Below are positions 54,421 through 62,803 of a stretch of 64,000 nucleotides of DNA, piece by piece. The first letter of the stretch is position 1. Each line of letters opens with the position of its first letter. Under the pieces are notes generated by a model, which did not search any database, was not told where the DNA came from, and worked only from the letters and a program-made list of their open reading frames with translations. Made by a program: the position numbers and the translations under genes. The stretch is from Haliotis asinina (Eukaryota > Mollusca > Gastropoda > Lepetellida > Haliotidae): contig NC_090290.1 in assembly GCF_037392515.1 (NCBI RefSeq), forward strand, positions 39,765,753-39,829,752, given 5' to 3'.

Positions 54421-54879
54421 GAACCATGCACAAGTTATTGTTTTCTCGGAACCGGCACAATGCCAAACCTTCCTGTCTGTGCCTATCTTGAGAAGGACAT
54501 CTGATCTGATCGACGGCCCATCAGATCAGCAGCCCTTGGCATTGTTCTAATAGAGAGTCGAACTGCAAGTCTCCATGGACAGTTCTTTGTTATGGTTCAT
54601 GGGAGTGTGTCTTACCAAACGATCTGCACCTCTTTCATCCCCGTCACTGGCCTTCCTCCGTCTTCCAGATGTTGGAACAGCCTTTCCTTTTCGGCGGCAC
54701 CTGGAGATGTATGGCAAAATCACCGATCCTGACCACCTCATCCTTTAAGCCGCCTATGAGCGGTTTCTCTTGGTTTCTATAGATATCATTAATTCCATTT
54801 GCTTTGACTCAATTACTTAATGATTTGGCTGTTTTTGTTGCATGTTTGAGACTAAATCACTCTGGGGGATAAGGCACGT
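54421..54879. other. No recognised gene
   Basis: Possibly the remainder of the decayed transposon to the left; no diagnostic motif is visible. Followed by the target site of LINE copy 3. Confidence 0.3.
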
Positions 54880-54891
54880 TTAGCTGTAACT

Positions 54892-54949
54892 GGCACCCTT
54901 GGCGAGCCACCTCCTCGTGGTGGGTGCTGGGTAAGGCCAAGAGCTCGCC
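54892..54949 (+). ncRNA. HDV-like ribozyme at the 5' end of LINE copy 3 (putative)
   Basis: P1, P2, P3 and the CTCCTC loop are identical to copy 1. The differences are TT instead of GT between P1 and P2, and AAGGCC instead of AACGCC in the P4/J4-2 region. Again it begins exactly at the insertion boundary. Confidence 0.65.
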
Positions 54950-55454
54950 GACACCCCCGTTGTGGACCCGGGGGGATATTTGGTCCACCAACCCGTTTGC
55001 CGTGGGTTGCGTCCCGTGTCGGTGGAGGACGGTAGTCTGGTGGTTGAGGGCAGCAGGAGCCTGGAACCGCGCTCCTATTGCTCAACACACCACTTCGGCC
55101 CTTACTTTACCTAGACGGGTGGTAGAATCGGCCCGATTCTATCAATCGGCTGGTCACGCCAAGCCCTGTGCATGGTGACTGTATTTTGCACATTTAACTA
55201 TTATTGGGTATTGGCCGTTTCTATGTCAAATATATACACTATTTATTGATTGAACTGCCTAGAGTCATATGCCCAGAAGGCGGTAGCTCATGGGCCAATC
55301 TGGTGGAAGAATTAATCTTTTGGTTTTTCTGCTGGAGTATATCATCTGAGTATCCTTGGTGCTGCAAGTTGGAGACCCGCTTGTGTTTAGCATTGTCCTT
55401 TGTGATACTCCGTGGTGGGTGGGGAGCTCGGATGATGAAACATATATACTACCT

Positions 55455-56759
55455 ATAGAATACCAAACCCCCCCAAAACGCAATAAACGTCAACTTGACA
55501 ACGATGATGACGACCAACGACCTTCCAACTCAATCGACTATTGGCCACGATTTTTAGTTCTAGAAACTGTAGACAAGACACCAATGAAACTTAACCCTTT
55601 CGCCATTTCCAAGGGTATACATGGCATTGCAGGTGAGGTTAAAAACGTTAGACGCTTGCGTTCAGGCTCTCTGCTGGTTGAATGCAACAGAAAACAGCAA
55701 GCAAAGAGCCTCATGTCAACAGAAGTATTTGTTGGAATTCCCGTCTCTATCACTGCCCACAGGACTCTGAATACCAGTAAAGGCATAATCAGAGACAGAG
55801 ATGGATTGTTTGCTGATATGTCAGAGTTACATATTGCTTCTGAGATGAAAGATCAGGGAGTGATTTATGTTAAAAGATTCACGATCCGCAGAAACAATGA
55901 AACGGTCCAAACAAATACTTATCTGTTCTCCTTCTCATCGCCAAATCCTCCGAAGTCTGTTAAAGCAGGTTATTGTAGTCTTTCAGTTGACGTGTACATC
56001 CCAAATCCTTTGAGATGTTTTAGATGTCAAAGGTATGGGCACGGTGTTAACACTTGTACCAAGCCCATTACATGCGCCCACTGTAGTGAGAATACTCATG
56101 TCACAGAAGACTGTAACAGTGACCATAAAAAGTGTACAAATTGTTCGGGAAATCATTCGTCTTTCGCCAAAGAGTGTCCAGTCTGGAAAAAACAAATGGA
56201 AATCAATAGAATTAAATTCACCCAGAACGTCAGCTTTTCTGACGCAAAGAAACTTGTGGAATCTGCAGCACATACTGAATCATTTGCATCAGTTGTAAGA
56301 ACTCCTGAATATACCTCAAAAGTAACTACCTCGTCGATACATTGCCAGACAGATTTGACGTGGGTTAAAACAAATAATGCTCAGTTCGTTGCACCCGAAC
56401 AGTCTACGCAAACCTTGACATCTTCTGTCAACACTCAGGTGGTATCTAAAGCCGGGTCACAGTCCTGTAGTCAGATTTCATCTGTATCTGGAGAACAATC
56501 TTTGTCTCAGCCAACTCACAAATCACGATCAAAAACAAGCTCGAAGAATATTGTTCAAAGTAAAACTGGCTCAAGAACAGAATCTTCAAAAAAGAGTGGC
56601 AGACCCCAGAAGGGTTCAGAAAAGCCTGTAAAATTATTTAATAAATACGGATCGCTTGAGGCCATGGAAGTGTCAGAAAACTTCCATCCCAGGGCACATA
56701 GCCTGTCGCCCTCCAAAAAGGTGCGGGGTAGATCCCCAATAAATCCCCCCAAAAGATAG
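55455..56759 (+). CDS. LINE copy 3 ORF1 (gag-like)
   Basis: 434 codons if counted from ATA at 55455, which replaces the ATG seen in copy 2 at the same place; the frame is open further upstream. Three knuckles: CFRCQRYGHGVNTC, CAHCSENTHVTEDC (both CX2CX4HX4C) and CTNCSGNHSSFAKEC. The Ser/Thr/Gln-rich C-terminus ends with basic KKVRGRSPINPPKR. The first in-frame ATG is at MKLNPF (about 55584). Confidence 0.88.
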   Translation: MEYQTPPKRNKRQLDNDDDDQRPSNSIDYWPRFLVLETVDKTPMKLNPFAISKGIHGIAGEVKNVRRLRSGSLLVECNRKQQAKSLMSTEVFVGIPVSITAHRTLNTSKGIIRDRDGLFADMSELHIASEMKDQGVIYVKRFTIRRNNETVQTNTYLFSFSSPNPPKSVKAGYCSLSVDVYIPNPLRCFRCQRYGHGVNTCTKPITCAHCSENTHVTEDCNSDHKKCTNCSGNHSSFAKECPVWKKQMEINRIKFTQNVSFSDAKKLVESAAHTESFASVVRTPEYTSKVTTSSIHCQTDLTWVKTNNAQFVAPEQSTQTLTSSVNTQVVSKAGSQSCSQISSVSGEQSLSQPTHKSRSKTSSKNIVQSKTGSRTESSKKSGRPQKGSEKPVKLFNKYGSLEAMEVSENFHPRAHSLSPSKKVRGRSPINPPKR

Positions 56760-59700
56760 TTTCTTCTTATAACATCATACAGTGGAACTGCAGAGGGCTA
56801 AAAAATAATTTCAATGATTTACAGCTATTCATCCAGGACTTTATTCCATCAGCAGTCTGTCTGCAGGAGACATATTTAAAGCAGACGGATACTTTTGACC
56901 TACGCCATTTCAATGCTTACCATTCTTTTTCACCCCCGGGTGAGAGGGCCACTGGAGGAGCTTCTATCCTTATAAACCAGAATATTATTCAGAGCCCTAT
57001 TATTCTTAATACTGGTCTCCAAGCTGTTGCCGTGAGACTTACTTTACACGTTGCACTCACACTATGCTCTTTATATATCTCACCGTCTTCAACACTTCAG
57101 AAGACCGAACTTCAAAATTTGTATAACCACCTCCCGAAACCCTGTGTTATTATGGGAGACGTAAATGGCCACAACCCACTCTGGGGTGGTACAACTACAA
57201 ATGCTAAAGGTAAAATACTAGAGGAGTTCTGTTCGGAAAATGATTTATGTATTTTCAATGATGGGTCGAACACATATCTACATCCTGGCACAGGAACATA
57301 TTCAGCCCTTGATTTATCAGTTTGTGATTCAAGCCTTCTAAATGAATTTGAATGGTCAGTTCATGATGACCTCTGTGGGAGGGACCATTTCCCAACATTA
57401 CTAAAACCTGTGAATCCATCTGATGTTCCTCCATCATCAAGATGGAACTTCAAAAAGGCTAACTGGCGTTTATATGAAACTCTGTGTGTTGACAGGCTTA
57501 AACCTGAACTTTTTGATAATGTTCCTGATGCTATTCAACGTTTTTGTGATGAAATGAATGTTATTGCTCATGAGTGTATACCAAAGTCCTCTGCAGTTCC
57601 ACATATTCGCAAACCATGGTTCAATGATCAATGTAAACAAGCTAGAAAGGAACGGAAAAAGGCAGAACACTATTTCCGTCGACACCCCATGGTGCATAAT
57701 TTGAATAAATTTAAGATTGTAAACGCTAAAGCACGGCGTACTTTTAAACAAAGCAAACGCCAATCTTGGCAACGATATGTATCAAACATTAATTCACGTA
57801 CACCAATATCTAAAGTCTGGAATATGATCAAAAAAATCAAAGGTAAGGGCTCCAAATCTAGTATTCACCACCTTAAAGATGGAAACCAGTTATTAACTAA
57901 TGAAACTGATATTGCTAATAAACTTGGTGAAACGTTGGCAAAACATTCTTCCTCGTCAAATTATGAACCTAAGTTCCAAACACATCAAAAACAGCAAGAA
58001 AAGAAAACTATTAACTTTAATTCAGATAATGGGGAAGACTATAATGAAACTTTTTCGTTACATGAGCTTCATACTGCTCTTGATCAGGCTCATGATACTG
58101 CTTCAGGAGCTGATAACATACATTATCAACTCCTGAAGCACTTGCCAGATACATGCTTCGAGACGCTGTTACATATTTTTGATAATATTTGGACATCTGG
58201 ACAATTTCCTTCGTCGTGGCGTGATGCTATCGTTGTTCCCCTTCCTAAACCTGGACGTGATCATACGGATCCTTCCAATTATAGGCCAATTTCACTTACT
58301 AGCTGTGTTTGCAAGACCATGGAACGCATGATAAATAATCGACTTGTCTGGTACTTGGAAACAAATAACCTAATAACAGATATTCAGTGTGGTTTCCGCA
58401 AAAACAGAAGTACAGTCGATCACTTAGTGCGTTTAGAACCTTTTGTTAAGAATGCCATAATTAATAAACAGCATGCAGAGTCGATCTTTTTTGATCTAGA
58501 AAAAGCATATGACACCACTTGGAAACATGGGATTTTAAAAGATTTACATGACTTCGGATTGCGAGGCCGATTGCCTCAATTTATAGCCAACTTTTTAAAT
58601 GATAGACAATTTCAAGTCCGTCTGGGTTCTACCCTGTCTGATCATTACAGTCAGGATCAGGGTGTACCACAAGGCAGTATTTTGTCTGTTACACTTTTTA
58701 GCATCAAGATAAACAGTTTATCAAAGGTTTTAAACGATTCAATTGATGGATCACTTTTTGTGGATGAATTTAACATTTCATGTCGAGGTAAAAACATGCA
58801 TACTATTGAACGGCAAATGCAGTTGTGTCTGAACAAGATAAATAACTGGTGTTTGGAAAACGGCTTTAAAGTTTCTAAGTCAAAAACTAACTGTATACAT
58901 TTCTGCCGTAAATACAAACCACATAAAGACCCTGAACTGTATCTAAACGGCACACCTATTAAAGTTGTTAAAGAGGCCAAGTTTCTGGGTCTTATATTTG
59001 ACTCCCACTTGACGTTCTTGCCACATATTAAATCCCTTAAAGTTAAATGTTTGAAGGCACTCGACTTGTTAAAAGTTGTTTCCAATTCAAAATGGGGAGG
59101 CGATCAAACCACCCTACTTCACTTATACAGATCACTCATTCGCTCCAAACTTGACTATGGTTCCATTGTATATGGAGGAGCCTGTAAAAGCAGTCTCAAA
59201 ATGTTAGATTCTATCCATCATCAAGGTCTTGGATCTTTTCGAACTTCTCCTGTTGACAGTCTCTATGTCGAGGCAGATGAGCCATCTCTCACTCAGCGAC
59301 GTATAAAATTATCTTTACAATATGCTACAAAACTATACTCTAACAAATCTAACCCGGCATATAACTGTGTTTTAAATCCTCTCTACGAGGATTTATACAA
59401 CAAAAAGTGTTCTCTTGTTCCACCTCTCGGACACAGAATTAAACCCTTTCTTTCTTCGGCCGGCATTGAGCTGGAAAACATAGCTCCTTCCCGTCTTCTT
59501 TCTTCTCCTCCTTGGCAATTGGTTAGGCCACAAGTTGACCTAACATTAAGTACATTTAAAAAATCAGAAACTAATGAACTACAATACAAACAAGAATATA
59601 ATCAGTTGAAACATAAATATTGTGGTTATAAGTCCTTATTTACAGATGGGTCTAAGGACGGTGGCGCAGTGGCTTGTGCTACTGTCATTGGATCCAGAAC

Positions 59701-60433
59701 AATATCTTGTAGATTACCAGACAATAGTTCTATTTTTACAGCTGAAGCTAACGCCATATTAACAGCCCTTAAATATATCCAAAGACATCCTAAACATAAA
59801 CAGTACATAATCTATTCAGACTCTCTTTCATGCCTTCAGGCTATTAAAAACCTAGCATGTAAACATCCACTTTTAATAGAAATTATTGAACTTTATAACT
59901 ATCTTGCAACTGGCCAATACGACATCGCCTTCTGTTGGTTACCCAGCCATGTTGGAATCTCTGGTAACACATTGGCTGACCTTGCTGCTAAAGCAGCGCT
60001 CAACAAATCTGTATCACCACTTCTTATTCCTTACAGTGATTATAAAGCCACCATTAGATCTTACATTCGTGATCTCATGCAGAAGAAGTGGGACACCCAA
60101 GTAGGTATCAATAAATTACATGCAATAAAACCATTTGTTGGTTACACCTACTTGGGATGTCGGTCCAGATTTGAAGAGGTCATTATACGACGATGTCGTA
60201 TTGGCCACACTAGGTATACGCATGAATATCTTTTGAAAGGTGAGGATCCTCCGTTCTGCGTCCCTTGTGATGAAATAATCACGGTCAAGCATGTCTTGCT
60301 TGACTGTGTTGAATATTCCATCACAAGGGACAATTATTTTAAATCAAGAACTATGAAGGACCTTTTTAGTAATGTAAGTTCTCATTTAATTATTGCATTT
60401 TTAAAAGAATTGAATTTATTGACTGACATGTAA
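56756..60433 (+). CDS. LINE copy 3 ORF2, open but with altered catalytic motifs
   Basis: Open from ATA at 56756 (overlapping the ORF1 TAG) for 1225 codons. The endonuclease SDH motif reads GRDHF, and the RT FVDD box reads FVDE. Four residues (RLCL) present in copy 1 are missing after HHQGL. RNase H motifs (TDGSK, AEANAI, SDSLS, 'WLPSHVGISGN') and the C-terminal CVPC...H...C are intact. Probably catalytically inactive despite the long frame. Confidence 0.92.
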   Translation: MVSSYNIIQWNCRGLKNNFNDLQLFIQDFIPSAVCLQETYLKQTDTFDLRHFNAYHSFSPPGERATGGASILINQNIIQSPIILNTGLQAVAVRLTLHVALTLCSLYISPSSTLQKTELQNLYNHLPKPCVIMGDVNGHNPLWGGTTTNAKGKILEEFCSENDLCIFNDGSNTYLHPGTGTYSALDLSVCDSSLLNEFEWSVHDDLCGRDHFPTLLKPVNPSDVPPSSRWNFKKANWRLYETLCVDRLKPELFDNVPDAIQRFCDEMNVIAHECIPKSSAVPHIRKPWFNDQCKQARKERKKAEHYFRRHPMVHNLNKFKIVNAKARRTFKQSKRQSWQRYVSNINSRTPISKVWNMIKKIKGKGSKSSIHHLKDGNQLLTNETDIANKLGETLAKHSSSSNYEPKFQTHQKQQEKKTINFNSDNGEDYNETFSLHELHTALDQAHDTASGADNIHYQLLKHLPDTCFETLLHIFDNIWTSGQFPSSWRDAIVVPLPKPGRDHTDPSNYRPISLTSCVCKTMERMINNRLVWYLETNNLITDIQCGFRKNRSTVDHLVRLEPFVKNAIINKQHAESIFFDLEKAYDTTWKHGILKDLHDFGLRGRLPQFIANFLNDRQFQVRLGSTLSDHYSQDQGVPQGSILSVTLFSIKINSLSKVLNDSIDGSLFVDEFNISCRGKNMHTIERQMQLCLNKINNWCLENGFKVSKSKTNCIHFCRKYKPHKDPELYLNGTPIKVVKEAKFLGLIFDSHLTFLPHIKSLKVKCLKALDLLKVVSNSKWGGDQTTLLHLYRSLIRSKLDYGSIVYGGACKSSLKMLDSIHHQGLGSFRTSPVDSLYVEADEPSLTQRRIKLSLQYATKLYSNKSNPAYNCVLNPLYEDLYNKKCSLVPPLGHRIKPFLSSAGIELENIAPSRLLSSPPWQLVRPQVDLTLSTFKKSETNELQYKQEYNQLKHKYCGYKSLFTDGSKDGGAVACATVIGSRTISCRLPDNSSIFTAEANAILTALKYIQRHPKHKQYIIYSDSLSCLQAIKNLACKHPLLIEIIELYNYLATGQYDIAFCWLPSHVGISGNTLADLAAKAALNKSVSPLLIPYSDYKATIRSYIRDLMQKKWDTQVGINKLHAIKPFVGYTYLGCRSRFEEVIIRRCRIGHTRYTHEYLLKGEDPPFCVPCDEIITVKHVLLDCVEYSITRDNYFKSRTMKDLFSNVSSHLIIAFLKELNLLTDM

Positions 60434-60974
60434 ATAAATAAGTATTTTATGATTGGAAGTTGAATTAGCAACTAAGATCGTTAGTGGCTGTATCCTCGAA
60501 AGGGGTTGAAGCACCGTAAAATTATTGTCCTCCTGAGAGGATACGTAAGTCCCAAAACGATTTAAGTCAGATTCAATCTTCCACTTTTTTAATCGTAGAA
60601 TATGTGTCATTTTAATTTGTGGCTAATCTAGCATACAGTCGCCAACAGCTGAGGGGATGGTGTAACTCCAGCCAGGGACCATGCAGGTAGCAGAGGTACT
60701 GTAAGTCCCCATGGTCCCTGGTATGGTGATCTACCCTCTGTTGTTGGCGATCCATGGCCTGTTTTTATATTGTACTGTCCAAATAGTCATACTATAATTT
60801 TTTAAGTTTCCACGCTAGTTTTAATACTAACTGTGATAATCTAGTGGTTTTACTGTCCTTCGTAGACAGGGTGTTCATAATATGCATATATATTCTTTTT
60901 TTGTCATGTATGTTCTCGTCACGATATGGCTGCAATATTGCCGATGTGACGTTAAATATTAACTCACTCACTCA
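60434..60974 (+). other. LINE copy 3 3' UTR with perfect stem-loop and ACTC tail
   Basis: CCAGGGACCATG (60672-60683) pairs perfectly with CATGGTCCCTGG (60710-60721); copies 1 and 2 have T-A where this copy has C-G. Ends in TTAACTCACTCACTCA. Confidence 0.8.
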
Positions 60975-61009
60975 TTAGCTGTAACTGCATCACGTCATAA
61001 AATGTCCCC

Positions 61010-61222
61010 ATGTCATCATTCAAGCCCCTTCGATTCCACACCACTTCGAAAAACATGTTGAACCCAATTCGTCCCCATCACCTACTTGCTTTGTATGTCC
61101 TTTTGTTCATGTCATGGTTTTGTTTTGTCACAGGGTCCACTATACTGAACATGTCAACCGAGAAAGATGTGCTCAAAGAAAATTGCGGGGCCTTTGCTCT
61201 TGTACAAACTGGAAAGTCAGAT
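61010..61222 (+). CDS. Possible first exon of a secreted protein, LINE inserted just upstream
   Basis: ATG plus 71 codons ending at GTAAGT in phase 0. A hydrophobic segment LLALYVLLFMSWFCFVTG suggests a signal peptide, followed by two N-glycosylation sequons region (NMS) and ENCGAFALVQ. Shares FMxWxCFxT with the exon at 50724. The following exon is not found before gene B begins. LINE copy 3 now occupies the former leader or promoter. Confidence 0.4.
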
Positions 61223-61324
61223 GTAAGTAATATGGTGTTTCTGCCATTGTTAAAGTTCAGTTGGTCGGATCAAGGTTATTTAATCACACTGAAATGGGGC
61301 ATTGGTCCCAATGGTACATGGTGA

Positions 61325-61764
61325 AGCTGATTGTCAGATTGTGTGTGTTGGCCGAAGAAGTACAGATAATTATAACCTGAGTATGTGTGTAAATTTTGCA
61401 AACATGTATATGAAAACTCAATTCCTATCATTTCAATTGCGTGCAAGTACGCTTGAAATTTTTGTAAATACTCAGTACATTTGATTGTATATGCGTACAT
61501 CCAAAACTGCCTAATCTTAGATTGTCGATAGGTGGACAGATGAAATAACTGGGGTACATTAACAGGTTCTATTTCAATGCATGCACTTGGCATCTTGCAG
61601 TCTTCTTCTCGTTTCTCTTATTACAGATTCAATGCATATAACAAACACATACACCAACATTTAAACCTTATTATATTTTTACAATTAATGGAAAGGAAAA
61701 ACTTAGGACACAGGCGAGTACATGTCAGTGACCCAAACCGTTAATTGTAGGTGTGGTTGGCGTC
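61325..61764. other. No recognised feature
   Basis: Only short open frames (61276-61593 minus, 61302-61484 plus), no domain or repeat. Confidence 0.45.
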
Positions 61765-61935
61765 CTGAGAAGTTTCCAGGCCTATGACAACGTGTGCTTC
61801 TCGAAAGAGAGGAGGGGGCTGACCGACATGACTTAGTTGATGCATATTTCTTAACCTAAGGTGCTGAGGTCAATGCTCTTGCCGTTGCTCACTGGATTGT
61901 GATGTAGACTAGATTACTCACACAACGTGGCGCAA
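61765..61935 (+). repeat. SINE A copy, highly degraded
   Basis: Recognisable pieces 'gacttagttgatgcatattt' and 'gctcactggattgtgatgta' in the right order and spacing. Confidence 0.5.
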
Positions 61936-62003
61936 GCCGTGTATTGCTGAGTTACACAAAAAACTATCCGGTTCTGCGCTTGGTCGTCATGCTCATTTGT
62001 TCG

Positions 62004-62206
62004 TATGTTGTTTAACGCCACACTCAGCAGTATTGCAGCCGTATGGTCTGTAAATTGTTGATTCTTGACTAGATAATCCAGTGATCAACAACATGAGCAC
62101 CAGTCAGCTCAAATGGGGTATGGTGATGTGAGTCAAGTCAAGCAATCCTCTTACGAAAATCCACGCCCGGTTGATGAAGACCAATTCTAACCCACATCTT
62201 CACGGT
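62004..62206 (-). repeat. SINE A copy, degraded
   Basis: Minus-strand copy from the 'taacgccacactcagcagta' side to 'aagaccaattctaaccc'; ends about 130 bases before the gene B start codon. Confidence 0.7.
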
Positions 62207-62339
62207 TTTGTTTGTTCTGTAGTCAAGCTTTTGAGCATCATTCTCCTGATGGTCCTGAGACTTATATGTAGAGAATTTACTAAAATAATATTTCTATGAA
62301 GATCCATTCTGATCAACAGGACGTACATAATTCAACGAC

Positions 62340-62803
62340 ATGAGCGAAGCATTAAGCAATCTCAATTTCCATTTCTTAATTAAGGTTGGCAAAGAAGACT
62401 TTGAAGAAAATGGACTTCTGACGCATTTAGAAGACCTGTCAGTCGAAGAGGAGGAACGAGAAGAAGAGCGAGAAGATGAGGAGGAGTTTCGAGAGTATTA
62501 TTTGAAATGTGGAGGAAGAGTAGCTCAAACAAGAACAGCGATCCTCCGCAAACTGAATCAACACAAGACCATTATTGGCCGTGTTGTCGGGTCTGTCATA
62601 CTAGTTGTCTACCTGGTGTATCTTGGCTTCTGCGTGGACTACTCGTTTGGGGATGAAGGCTCTGTCAGGCTTGTATGGGGCACGTGTTTTGTTTTATTTC
62701 TTGTTGGCTATAGCAACTTCAGCGGGAAAATCTTCAAGAAAATCAGGGAAGACTGCCGATGCCAAACCCTGAGAAGACCAATCGTTCGAAAGGGAATCAG
62801 ATG
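62340..62803 (+). CDS. SLC28A-like: CNT gene B exon 1
   Basis: 154 codons plus two bases. A cytoplasmic N-terminus with a dense Glu/Arg stretch (residues about 36-58) precedes two membrane helices around CVDYSFGDEGSVRL and a basic loop ending KGIRW. The donor GTATGA after TG is fixed by agreement with the gene A boundary. Unlike gene A, no separate short first coding exon is used. Confidence 0.88.

Larger units (their letters stand above)
54880..60986 (+). mobile_element. LINE copy 3, full length, both frames open
   Basis: The element is 54892-60974 (6083 bp) between duplications 'ttagctgtaact' (54880-54891 and 60975-60986). Same layout as copy 1. Both ORFs are open end to end, but their start positions read ATA and two catalytic motifs are substituted. 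The ribozyme-like 5' end is preserved. It inserted 35 bases upstream of the open frame at 61010. Confidence 0.93.
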
